18,590 bases of DNA, taken from NCBI GenBank assembly GCA_047619485.1, contig JBLHKE010000050.1, positions 1 to 18,590 on the forward strand, read 5' to 3'. Positions within the stretch are counted from its first letter, which is position 1. Every line of letters starts with the position of its first letter. The stretch is from JBLHKE01 sp047619485 (GTDB taxonomy: Bacteria > Verrucomicrobiota > Verrucomicrobiia > Verrucomicrobiales > DEV007). The position numbers and the translations under genes are program-made. Positions 1 to 6,840 of the stretch are shown here, piece after piece. The notes under the pieces are model-generated. The model did no database searches and was not told where the DNA came from. It was given only the letters and a program-made list of their open reading frames with translations.

Positions 1-66
1 TTCCGCGCTCTGCCGGTCGAGAAAGTCGGGGATATATTCGACGGAACAATTGAGAGGAAGTTTCAT
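1..66 (-). CDS. N-terminal fragment of an unidentified protein, cut by the window edge
   Basis: An ATG at 66-64 on the minus strand opens a frame that stays open to the window edge and gives 22 residues beginning MKLPLNCSVEYIPDFLDRQS. A short polar opening followed by V-E-Y-I-P-D-F-L resembles the start of AlkB-like 2-oxoglutarate/Fe(II) oxygenases, where a 'tPdFLs..eAd' segment precedes the first helix. With 22 residues this is only a guess. No convincing ribosome binding site precedes the ATG. The gene would be transcribed away from the repeat-bearing gap at 67-591. Confidence 0.3.
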   Translation of the reverse strand, partial: MKLPLNCSVEYIPDFLDRQSAE

Positions 67-591
67 CAGCTGATTACATATTCTATGCGATCCCACGGAG
101 TCTGTTTCAATCGCATAACATAGTGTTTATCCAACCGCGCTTCGGGTGGGATTTTGTTCAATCTCTTAATATACTAACCCGGACTGGCTGTCTAGTTGGG
201 GTTTGGTCGCTATACGGGTTTACTCCCAACCGGGCCTGCGTTGGAGTTGGGGTTTGGCTCTGTGCCGGACTTATGCCCAACTTTGGTGTTAACTCCATAT
301 GCGGCTCTAACCCCACTCTCAGGATAAGTTGATTATCTGGTTTGCTTGCCTGAACGCCATTTCTTCGGACGTTTGCGTGAAACTGGTAATTCAGCCGCAT
401 GTTTTTTTAGAGTTGACCTCGACATTAATAATGTTCTCGTGAACATTTTTCGAATAAACGATTTAGATGATGGAGTGGATTCCTTGGGAGAGGGCTCGGA
501 CGACGTCGATAATAATAGCGGAAGGACAGGCTCCCTTGAGGAGCAGTTGAGCAATGTCATCCGGAGGAAGGACTACTCTTCCAGTGGGGAG
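67..591. other. Gap without a confident gene; tandem repeats and possibly decayed coding sequence
   Basis: No open frame here has recognisable family features. Positions 145-317 hold imperfect 50-51 bp tandem repeats (listed separately). Positions 463-591, read on the minus strand, continue the frame of the upstream HicB/HicA-like gene after its TAG for 42 codons. The next 23 codons past a TAA are again open but carry no motif I recognise. The right part is more AT-rich than the neighbouring genes. Short open frames on both strands exist but look like chance. Confidence 0.5.
145..317. repeat. Imperfect ~51-bp tandem repeats with GTTGGG/CCCAAC ends
   Basis: Two 36-nt units at 195-230 and 246-281 start 51 bp apart, share about 24 of 36 positions, and both run from GTTGGGGTTTGG to CCCAAC, so each can close a 6-bp stem. 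A more degenerate unit lies at 145-180 (GGTGGGATTTTG to ACCC), 50 bp earlier. A partial one lies at about 289-317. Read on the minus strand, the 51-bp period gives 17-residue units such as LGISPAQSQTPTPTQAR and LGVNPYSDQTPTRQPVR, but that frame has no other sign of being a gene. I see no resemblance to a CRISPR array, because the intervening 15 bp are too short. Confidence 0.6.
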
Positions 592-981
592 CTACGCCCC
601 CCGCAAATACGTCGTCACCGCTGCCCTGAACCCGGAGTTTAAGGTTTCGCCTGAATCGAGCGGCACACACAGCCTTGCGCCGCTCCCTGTGTGAGCCAGC
701 AACTGATTGGATGCACTGCTTTCACCGCTCTCCGACCAGCCGTGTGGCGCGAGCACGGTGATAAGACTGGCGACTGTCGTCTCGTCACCCAGTGCGATCT
801 CCGTCGGCGGGGGAGGGGGCAGGTTCGGCACGGTGCTGCACAGCTCGTGCGCGTCGCGCAGGTTCGCCATGATCTGCGAATAATTGTCACCCTGTGCGTA
901 GCAGCCGTTCAGCCCGACGATTTCAGCCCAGAATTTTTCATCGTCGCTCGGGTGCAGGAGGGCTTCGACTTCGTCGGACAT
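592..981 (-). CDS. HicB-like antitoxin domain fused to a HicA-like domain
   Basis: The protein has 129 residues. Residues about 10-50 (FWAEIVGLNGCYAQGDNYSQ and the helix that follows, ending HELCS) match the HicB N-terminal fold, whose usual pattern is 'aev.eLpGc.tqGdt.eea..nl.eai.l'. A linker with six consecutive prolines (residues 53-59 region) follows. Residues about 65-127 resemble HicA, the small dsRBD-like mRNA interferase: a helix ending in HGW, a strand pair, a 'VPLDSGETL' strand like HicA 'VPxHxGkel', and a closing helix. The GSH motif carrying the HicA catalytic histidine is replaced by A-S-N, so nuclease activity seems lost. The gene begins 30 nt after the LptA-like gene on the same strand and is probably co-transcribed. 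No Shine-Dalgarno sequence is seen. The domain calls are by eye and the fusion is inference; a stand-alone HicB-like protein with a diverged C-terminus is the alternative. Confidence 0.6.
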   Translation of the reverse strand: MSDEVEALLHPSDDEKFWAEIVGLNGCYAQGDNYSQIMANLRDAHELCSTVPNLPPPPPTEIALGDETTVASLITVLAPHGWSESGESSASNQLLAHTGSGARLCVPLDSGETLNSGFRAAVTTYLRGA

Positions 982-1011
982 GGTTTGTTGTTTGGCTCGG
1001 TGGCGCGAGGC

Positions 1012-2904
1012 CTATTTGCGGATGACGGTGCGGTTGCGGCCGATGGTCTTCACGCGACCGTCCGTGTAGAGCACCATCTTCGTGTCGCGGTTGACTGCCA
1101 CGTGCTCCTTGAACTGCTGGCGGATCTTCGGCCAGCCGCTGAGGATGATCTTGCCATCTTGCGGGTGGTAGACGGCGTTGCTGGCGAGGCCAGAGTAGCC
1201 GGTCGGGCGGCCGTTCTCGCGCATCTCGATCACCACGTTGCCGATCGCCTCGCCGTAGGCCATGCCGCTGTTGTCCTTCTTAAGGTGCACGATGAATTTG
1301 TCGGAGCGCAGGTTGAAGCGTGGCGATTTGACCTGCACGTTGCCAATGAAGGCCATCTCGGAATCGTTCAGGTCGAAATCTGTCTGGCTGGTCGAGCTGA
1401 TTACCATCTCGTCTAGGCCGGGGCTCACGTGGGATGGCGGGATGTCGTTCGCCTGGAATTTCACCGCTTCGGGATCATCCAAGATCACCGGTTGGTCGAT
1501 CATCTCGACGTCTCCGTTCGCTACCGTCGAGACGGTTTTGGTCGCCGGTTCATCCGTTGTGAGCGGAACCGAGGCGAGGTGGTTCTCGCTCGCAACCATG
1601 GTGCTTAAGGCGAAGCGTTCGAAAAAGGACATCCCGAGAGGTTGGAGTTGTCCGGAGTTTGGGGCGGGGGAAGGGTTCGCAACCGGCGGCGTAGTGCCAG
1701 CCTGCGGATCCAGTGCGACGGCATCGGCGGCGGGTATTTTTGCTGGATCGAGCCTCTTCTTTGAAACCACCTTCTGTGTTCTTTTGATCGCCGCACTGGC
1801 GATGTTTCTCACCGGAACGGTGAGCGGTTCGAGATCGGCACCATCTAGGTCGATCTCGTCAACCGTTCCAATCAGCTGCTCCGCCTCGAGCGGGATGTAC
1901 TTTTCGAGGCTGGCGACCAGCGTGCGTGGGGCGACTTTCATGTGGGTCAGATCCGCGGGGGCGTTGACCTTGTTGCCTTCGAGCGTCTTGGCGATCTCGT
2001 CGGCTGCCGGCGTCGCCTCGGTGATGATCCTCTTCTTCATCTCGTCGCTTACCCCAGCCTTTTTGGCGACCTGCGAGGCTACCTCCGCTAGCTGGCTGGC
2101 TGTGCTGCTTTTAGATTTCGTCTTCGGCTTGCTGCTAGGCTCTGCGATCGATGTTTTGGGCTTGGAAGACGTCTTCGACTCGGCTAGCTGAGAATAGTTC
2201 GGCTCGGGCGTGTATCTAGGCTTTGACGATGGCTTCAGGTCAGCGAGCGCCGGGCCGACTTGGCTGCGGCTGTTGCGGGCTTCTTCCTCGTAGGGATTGC
2301 TCGAACCGATCCCGGGTTGCTGTGGGGTGCCGAGCGACTGGTCGGTGCGCGGCAAGGACTCGAGTTTTTCACGTGTGGCCTGGGCGAGACTCTTCAATCG
2401 CGATCCGAATCCACCGCTCTTCGCAGGCGGTGGGCTGCTAGGGCGGGAGACCTTGCTTGCGGTTGGCGCAGGTGCCGTAGGGCGTGGGGCTGGCGTTGCG
2501 CCACGGCGCATGGTCGGTTGTGGTGTCGGGACTGGCTTGCGCACAATCTGTGAGAATTGGGGCTGCGAGCGCTGAGTTGGGATGACTGGTCGCGCCTGTG
2601 GTGGACGCTGGGTGGTCGGGCGAGTTTGCTGGCGTGGTGCCGGTCGGCTGGACGGCCGGGATGGTTGGGGCGGGCGCGCTTCGGGCTGTGGCTTGGGCAC
2701 CGCACGGGAGGCCGGTCGCGAACTCGATTGTGAGGTCTGCTGTGCCTGTTGTTGCCGCTCGGCACGCAGTTTCAGGAACAGGTCGCGCTTGCGTTGCTCC
2801 TCAGTCGGAGCCGCTCGGGAGGTCGTCGTGAATGCGGGGCCGAGGGCAAGAATGAGGGAAATCAGCCCAAGGGCAAAACTTTTTAGATTTATTTGAGGTA
2901 ACAC
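1012..2904 (-). CDS. LptA/OstA-domain periplasmic protein with long low-complexity N-terminal region
   Basis: The product has 630 residues. Residues 1-32 form a signal peptide with hydrophobic core ALGLISLILALG. Residues about 33-200 are rich in Pro, Arg, Ser and Gln, and about 200-270 in Ser, Lys and Pro. Both stretches are probably disordered. Residues about 270-480 contain Ala-rich helical and acidic segments. Residues 502-630 form an OstA/LptA-like beta-jellyroll: a 'sdsemaFiGNVqVksPrF.l.sDkfivhl' strand series, then 'a.GnVvI', 'gyaSnAvYhpqdgkIiLsGwPkI' and a final 'tkmvlYtDGRvkt'. Canonical LptA is only about 180 residues and carries LPS across the periplasm as part of the Lpt bridge, so a role in outer-membrane lipid export is plausible but the size is unusual. 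The start is GTG; no in-frame ATG lies upstream after a stop. The HicB/HicA-like gene follows 30 nt downstream. Confidence 0.75.
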   Translation of the reverse strand: MLPQINLKSFALGLISLILALGPAFTTTSRAAPTEEQRKRDLFLKLRAERQQQAQQTSQSSSRPASRAVPKPQPEARPPQPSRPSSRPAPRQQTRPTTQRPPQARPVIPTQRSQPQFSQIVRKPVPTPQPTMRRGATPAPRPTAPAPTASKVSRPSSPPPAKSGGFGSRLKSLAQATREKLESLPRTDQSLGTPQQPGIGSSNPYEEEARNSRSQVGPALADLKPSSKPRYTPEPNYSQLAESKTSSKPKTSIAEPSSKPKTKSKSSTASQLAEVASQVAKKAGVSDEMKKRIITEATPAADEIAKTLEGNKVNAPADLTHMKVAPRTLVASLEKYIPLEAEQLIGTVDEIDLDGADLEPLTVPVRNIASAAIKRTQKVVSKKRLDPAKIPAADAVALDPQAGTTPPVANPSPAPNSGQLQPLGMSFFERFALSTMVASENHLASVPLTTDEPATKTVSTVANGDVEMIDQPVILDDPEAVKFQANDIPPSHVSPGLDEMVISSTSQTDFDLNDSEMAFIGNVQVKSPRFNLRSDKFIVHLKKDNSGMAYGEAIGNVVIEMRENGRPTGYSGLASNAVYHPQDGKIILSGWPKIRQQFKEHVAVNRDTKMVLYTDGRVKTIGRNRTVIRK

Positions 2905-2913
2905 GGAACTTTT

Positions 2914-2942
2914 AAAATAACCGTGGATTGATTTAGACTCAA
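2914..2942 (-). promoter_or_regulatory. Sigma70-type promoter for the LptA-like gene
   Basis: On the minus strand TTGAGT (2942-2937) is followed after exactly 17 bp by TATTTT (2919-2914). The predicted transcription start, near 2907, is only a few bases before the GTG at 2904, so the mRNA would be nearly leaderless. A perfect 7-bp inverted repeat, ATTATCT-8-AGATAAT at 2946-2967, sits just upstream of the -35 box and could be an operator. The call rests on consensus matching only. Confidence 0.45.
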
Positions 2943-2970
2943 GGTATTATCTGGAAGAATAGATAATTAA

Positions 2971-3130
2971 GGGCACCTCCGGAAACCTGCTGTGGAAATG
3001 GGGCGCAGAGAAGATTCCCGCTGGCGAGGCGATAAACGCTAAGCTATCTGGTGATAGTGGGCGCTTTAGCAACGAAGAAAGCGGGGATTTTATCAAGCTC
3101 CAGCCCGCATGAGGTTTTCGGAGGTGCCCC
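2971..3130. repeat. 160-bp imperfect palindrome (MITE-like), element 1
   Basis: The ends are inverted copies: GGGCACCTCCGGAAACCT on the left and the complement of GGGCACCTCCGAAAACCT on the right. Complementarity continues inwards in patches (ATTCCCGCT against ATCCCCGCT, AAACGCTAA against CTAAAGCG). It ends in a perfect central hairpin CTATC-TGGT-GATAG at 3044-3057, whose centre (3050.5) coincides with the midpoint of the element. A TAA triplet flanks both ends and could be a 3-bp target duplication. No transposase gene is present. An IS-derived non-autonomous element is the likeliest origin. Confidence 0.75.
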
Positions 3131-3689
3131 TAAGGATGAATCTTTGCCTCCTTGTTCCTTGGTGAGAGCTATTCTTCTCAAAACGGGCATCGCTCCCTGC
3201 CTAATCTTGCATCTACCCCTAAAACGATTGGGGCGGCTCCTGACTCGCGTCAGAAACCGCCCACCTGTCGTGCCTCCCTAATGGGATCTTGGTGAAACGT
3301 GACTTATCTATAGAAACGTTTCGAAATTTGGTTGGCATCAAAACTGAGACTTTTGCACCGTTGTGCGGCTCATTTCTGATAAGAAAGAATACCACATAAA
3401 ATTGAGGCAATCAAGAAATTATCATAAATAGTTCCATTAATTGTGTTTTTGAGGTGGTAATGATTCGACGATTGCGTCTTGGGCGATTTGAATGGTGGAG
3501 CTTGGAATCGGTGCAGATCTCGGTTCTGACCGGGGCGGCCGAGCGCACGCCGAACGATCTCGAAGGCGGCCGCCTACTGGTGGCGTGATCAGAAGCGGGG
3601 CATCGAGTTGAAGTGGGTGGAGTAGCGGCGGGCGATCAGGCAAAGTGAATCGCTTGCTACCTATGCCGGCACTAGGCTAGAATTGATCC
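3131..3689. other. Gap with no confident gene
   Basis: I see no supported coding sequence. A stable hairpin lies at 3231-3262: GGGCGG pairs with CCGCCC and CTGAC with GTCAG across a TCGC loop, with a 3/3 internal bulge. No T-run follows, so it is not a classical terminator. Positions 3290-3450 are AT-rich and include the perfect palindrome GAAACGTTTC at 3313-3322. Positions 3480-3630 rise again in GC and may be a decayed gene end: a plus-strand frame finishes AAAYWWRDQKRGIELKWVE before TAG at 3623, but it has no start and is broken upstream. Confidence 0.5.
3654..3683 (+). promoter_or_regulatory. Sigma70-type promoter before the 3690 gene
   Basis: TTGCTA (3654-3659) and TAGAAT (3678-3683) are separated by 18 bp. 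The predicted start lies at about 3690, the A of the start codon, so this transcript may be leaderless. No Shine-Dalgarno sequence is found before this ATG, which is consistent. Consensus match only. Confidence 0.4.
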
Positions 3690-4841
3690 ATGCGAACGCT
3701 TTTTCTTCTCTGGTTGACCACTTGCCAACTGATGGCAACTCCAATCGATACCATCCGCGCGGTGAGCAACGAAGGGGAGGGCAATGCGGCGGCGACGGTG
3801 GCTTTTAAGGCGCTTTCAGCCTCAGACACCTCGCAGATCGTGCCGATTTTAGAAGGGATGCGTGGAGCAAACCCGCTGGCGGCGAACTGGTTGCGCTCGG
3901 CGGTGGACGTGATTGCCGACCGTGCAGGCAGCGATTTACCACTGGTCGACCTCGGCGAATTCTTGCTCGACCGCAGCCAAGATCCGCGCGCGCGCCGGCT
4001 ATCGTTCGAGCTGATTGCCACGGTCGATCCTGCTGTGGCGGAGGCGATGGTGCCCGGCATGCTGACCGATCCGAGCCCGGAGCTGCGGCGCGATGCTGTC
4101 GCAGGGCTCAGCGCCCGAGCAGAGGCACTAACAAAAGCAGAAAGCACGACTGGGGCGGTCCTGCTCTACCGGCAGGCGCTCGCGGCGGCGATCGATGTGG
4201 ACCAGATCAAGTCGATCGCGAAGCAGTTGCGCGGGCTCGGTCGCAAGGTCGACCTGCCGCGCCAGTTCGGTTTTCTTACCCACTGGCAGGTCATCGCGCC
4301 GTTCGACAATACGGGGCGTGTCGGATTCGATGGGGTCTTCCCGCCGGAGGAGGGTATCGATTTGTCCGAGACCTACGATGGCAAATCTGGACCAGTCACC
4401 TGGCAACCGCTGGCGACGAGCGACCAGTTCGGCATGGTCGACTTCAACAAGCCCTTCGGCATGTTGAAAGAGGTCACCGGCTACGCCTACACGATCTTCG
4501 AATCCGAGGTGGTCAGGTCGGCCGAGATCCGTTTGGGTTGCAAGAACGCTTGGAAGGTCTGGGTGAACGGCGAGCTCCTGTTCGGTCGAGACGAATACCA
4601 CCGCGGCATGCGCATCGACCAGTACCGTATCCCAGTCCAGTTGGAGGCTGGTAAGAACACGATCCTGATCAAAGCCTGCCAGAACGAACAGACGGAGGAG
4701 TGGACGGTGCAGTGGCAATTTCAAATGCGTGTGTGCGATGCCTCGGGCACCGCGATCTTGGCGGAGAACCGCCGACCGACCCCGGAGGCGAACAGCGGCC
4801 GACGCCCGCGTCGCCCGAATAAGAAGGAGCAAACTAAATGA
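3690..4841 (+). CDS. Exported protein, HEAT-like N-terminal half and C-terminal beta-sandwich
   Basis: The product has 383 residues. A short signal peptide (MRTLFLLWLTTCQLMA) precedes an Ala-rich helical region, residues about 18-190, with HEAT-repeat character. A C-terminal beta-rich region follows, about 200-355, containing 'WKVWVNGELLFGRDEYHRGM' and '...PVQLEAGKNTILIKACQNEQTEEWTV'. The wording 'vWvNGe.....h' and 'l.aGkNtllik' is typical of galactose-binding-like sandwich domains in exported Verrucomicrobia/Planctomycetes proteins. The last 30 residues are basic and Arg/Pro-rich. The stop overlaps the next start (ATGA at 4838-4841), so this protein and the PQQ-propeller protein are translationally coupled and probably work together in the periplasm. 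No enzymatic motif is seen and the function is unknown. Confidence 0.75.
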   Translation: MRTLFLLWLTTCQLMATPIDTIRAVSNEGEGNAAATVAFKALSASDTSQIVPILEGMRGANPLAANWLRSAVDVIADRAGSDLPLVDLGEFLLDRSQDPRARRLSFELIATVDPAVAEAMVPGMLTDPSPELRRDAVAGLSARAEALTKAESTTGAVLLYRQALAAAIDVDQIKSIAKQLRGLGRKVDLPRQFGFLTHWQVIAPFDNTGRVGFDGVFPPEEGIDLSETYDGKSGPVTWQPLATSDQFGMVDFNKPFGMLKEVTGYAYTIFESEVVRSAEIRLGCKNAWKVWVNGELLFGRDEYHRGMRIDQYRIPVQLEAGKNTILIKACQNEQTEEWTVQWQFQMRVCDASGTAILAENRRPTPEANSGRRPRRPNKKEQTK

Positions 4842-6031
4842 AGATTTTATGCCTGTTTTTCAGTGTTTTCGTGACGTTGTCGGCCTCGGTTTCGGCCGAC
4901 TGGCGGCAGTTTCGCGGAACCGATTCGACTGGTGTCGTGGCTGCTGATCCGAAGCTGCCAGTGGCCTTGAGCGAAGAAAACATCGCCTGGAAAAAGCCGC
5001 TCCCTGGCCGGGGGGTGTCGAGCCCGATCGTGGTTGGCGAGCGCGTGTTCGTCACCTGCTCGAGCGGTCCCAACCAGGATCGGTTGCACGTGTTGTGTTT
5101 CTCCAACGCGGACGGCGCGCTGATGTGGGAGCGCCAGTTTTGGGCGACCGGGCGCACCATGGCGCATGAGAAAACTTGCGTCGCCGCACCGACTCCAGCT
5201 AGCGATGGCGAGCGTGTGTTCGCACTGTTCTCTAGCAACGATCTCATCTGCGTCGACCTCGATGGCAACCTGCAGTGGTTGCGCGGGCTGACACAGGACT
5301 ATCCGAATGCGAGCAACAGCCTCGGGCTCGCCTCGTCACCGGTGGTGGTCGGCGATACGCTGGTGGTGCAGATCGAAAACGATAGCCAGAGTTTCGCCGC
5401 GGGTGTCGACACGTCGACCGGCCTGAACCGCTGGCGTGAGGATCGCACCAAGCGCGCCAACTGGTCGTCACCGATCGTGTTCGGCGACCGCGTGGTTATG
5501 CAGGGTAGCAAGGGGATCGACGTGATCTCGCCCGCCGATGGCGGCATCCTCTGGCACTTTGGTGAGGGGGCCTCGACCATCCCGTCACCGGCATCTGCGG
5601 GCGAGGTTCTCTACATCCCGTCGAACGGGATCACGGCGGTGGCCTACGATACTTCTAACAAATCCGTAAAGCAAAAATGGACAGAAGGTAGCCTGCGCCC
5701 GGCGACCGCCAGCCCGGTGGTTGCGGGTGGCAGAGTCTACGTTATCAACTCGGCGAGTTTCCTGAATTGCGCCGAGGCGGAGGACGGGGAAAAGCTTTGG
5801 AAAATCCGCCTTGATGGGCCATTCGGGGCGACCCCAGTGGTCGCTGGTGAGCATTTGTATGCCATCAGCGAGCGTGCTGGCTTGCTCCAGGTGGTCGATC
5901 TGGGCGGCGAGGAGGGCGAGCTGGTGGGAGAATTAGAGCTCGGGGAGATGATTCAGGCCACCCCAGCGATCGCAAATTCGGCGATTTTTGTCCGCAGCGA
6001 TGGACATTTGTGGAAAATTTCTCGCCCCTAA
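4838..6031 (+). CDS. PQQ-like beta-propeller repeat protein, secreted
   Basis: The product has 397 residues. A signal peptide (about 1-20, ending VSA) is followed by DWRQFRG, the opening of the WxQFRG class of outer-membrane/periplasmic propeller proteins abundant in Planctomycetes and Verrucomicrobia. Repeated blades read 'SPIVVGERVFVTC', 'SSPVVVGDTLVVQIEND', 'SSPIVFGDRVVMQG', 'ASPVVAGGRVYVINS' and 'ATPVVAGEHLYAIS', each followed by a 'G...W' strand, as in BamB/quinoprotein-dehydrogenase-like propellers. It is more likely a binding or scaffold protein than a true PQQ enzyme. The start overlaps the preceding stop by ATGA, and AAGGAGC lies about 8 nt upstream, one of the few good ribosome binding sites here. 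BamB itself is a less likely identity because the gene is not near bam genes. Confidence 0.85.
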   Translation: MKILCLFFSVFVTLSASVSADWRQFRGTDSTGVVAADPKLPVALSEENIAWKKPLPGRGVSSPIVVGERVFVTCSSGPNQDRLHVLCFSNADGALMWERQFWATGRTMAHEKTCVAAPTPASDGERVFALFSSNDLICVDLDGNLQWLRGLTQDYPNASNSLGLASSPVVVGDTLVVQIENDSQSFAAGVDTSTGLNRWREDRTKRANWSSPIVFGDRVVMQGSKGIDVISPADGGILWHFGEGASTIPSPASAGEVLYIPSNGITAVAYDTSNKSVKQKWTEGSLRPATASPVVAGGRVYVINSASFLNCAEAEDGEKLWKIRLDGPFGATPVVAGEHLYAISERAGLLQVVDLGGEEGELVGELELGEMIQATPAIANSAIFVRSDGHLWKISRP

Positions 6032-6054
6032 TCGAGGCTCGAGAAAAAAGTTTA

Positions 6055-6078
6055 TAACAGAAATTCCAACTTCTGTTA
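6055..6078. terminator. Perfect 8-bp stem, possible terminator or operator
   Basis: TAACAGAA-8-TTCTGTTA forms a perfect inverted repeat 24 nt after the propeller gene stop, followed by an AT-rich tract but not a clean T-run. The stem is AT-rich and so a weak terminator. The half-site TTCTGTTAATA recurs at 6223-6233 in the next promoter, so a protein binding site is an alternative reading. Confidence 0.35.
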
Positions 6079-6208
6079 ATAATTCAAAAACTTATCCCGA
6101 TAGTTAAGTTTTCTTTGGGAAAAATATCCCTACATGCACAGGGTTTGGAATCTTTCGTCATTGGTAATGAACGACTTACACTATTCACAATTACTTTTAA
6201 AAAACATC

Positions 6209-6237
6209 TTGCCATAGACCGTTTCTGTTAATATATC
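6209..6237 (+). promoter_or_regulatory. Sigma70-type promoter of the outer membrane protein gene
   Basis: TTGCCA (6209-6214) is separated by 17 bp from TATATC (6232-6237). The 263-bp AT-rich region between genes contrasts with its GC-rich surroundings, as expected for a strong promoter. The leader to the ATG at 6295 is about 50 nt. The spacer contains TTCTGTTA, also present at 6071-6078. Confidence 0.5.
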
Positions 6238-6294
6238 CTGTCTCTCAACCAACAAACCCGACGCGAGACGTCGATTTATCAACCTAAGCAAAAC

Positions 6295-6840
6295 ATGAAA
6301 AAACTAGCACTAACGATTCTTGCCCTCGGCATGGGACTCTCGGCCGCACAAGCCGGCTCTTCCTCCTATTACTACTCGTCCAAGGCACCTGCCAAAGACC
6401 CAATCCCTCTTCAGCCGGAGAACTGCTTCTACGCTGGCGAGTCCTTCCTCGACATCTTCGGCGTCTATGCTAATCCGGACTCCAGTGACAGCAATGTCGA
6501 AGATAGCGTCGGCGGTGGTCTCGGCCTCGGCCACTTCTTCGACGAGTATTTCGGTATGCGTGGTCGCGCCTACTGGTGGGAGGGTGAGAGTGTCATCCAC
6601 ACTCTCGCTGCGGACGCAATCTTGCGTTACCCGATCCAGAGCCTCTGCGTCGCCCCGTATGTCTACGGTGGTGTTGGCGGAGCCTTCAATGGCGAGAGCG
6701 AGTTTACCCAGCACTTCGGTGGTGGTCTCGAGATGCGCCTCACTGGTCGTGTTGGCGTCTTCGCTGACTACAGCCGCACTTTCGCAGAGGATCGTGGCGA
6801 TTGGGATCTCTACAGCCTCGGTATGCGCATCCTCTTTTAG
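6295..6840 (+). CDS. Small outer membrane beta-barrel protein
   Basis: The product has 181 residues. A clear signal peptide (MKKLALTILALGMGLSAAQA, cleaved before GSSS) leads into a mature protein of alternating polar and aromatic strands: 'ESFLDIFGVYAN', 'VGGGLGLGHFFDEYFGMRGRAYWW', 'HTLAADAILRYPI', 'VAPYVYGGVGGAFN', 'QHFGGGLEMRLTGRVGVFADYSRTF' and 'DLYSLGMRILF'. It ends in phenylalanine, the usual C-terminal signal for BAM-dependent insertion. Length and strand count fit an 8-stranded OmpA-like/Omp_b-brl barrel. The gene is monocistronic, with its own promoter and a strong terminator. C-ending codons dominate, suggesting high expression. Two other long open frames over the same bases are side effects of this codon use. 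Confidence 0.85.
   Translation: MKKLALTILALGMGLSAAQAGSSSYYYSSKAPAKDPIPLQPENCFYAGESFLDIFGVYANPDSSDSNVEDSVGGGLGLGHFFDEYFGMRGRAYWWEGESVIHTLAADAILRYPIQSLCVAPYVYGGVGGAFNGESEFTQHFGGGLEMRLTGRVGVFADYSRTFAEDRGDWDLYSLGMRILF

Noticed and set aside
195..281. CRISPR array
   Set aside because: The repeat unit looks 36 nt long, a typical CRISPR length, but the spacing leaves only 15 bp between units, the units are only about two-thirds identical, and no cas genes are seen.
691..2191. Plus-strand open frames of 241 and 309 codons opposite the LptA-like gene
   Set aside because: They are antisense shadows without motifs; the minus strand has a signal peptide and an OstA-like domain.
3231..3262. GC-rich hairpin as a terminator
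   Set aside because: There is no T-run on either strand and no gene ends near it.
3051..3281. A 76-codon plus-strand open frame
   Set aside because: It starts in the middle of the palindromic element and has no coding features.
3313..3322. GAAACGTTTC, a LacI/GalR-family-like operator palindrome
   Set aside because: A perfect 10-bp palindrome, but more than 350 bp from either gene start and with no LacI-type regulator nearby, so it may be chance.
3560..3625. Plus-strand peptide ending AAAYWWRDQKRGIELKWVE before TAG, possibly the end of a lost gene
   Set aside because: It has no start, the upstream frame is stopped near 3525, and the family cannot be recognised. It is kept only as a remark in the gap description.
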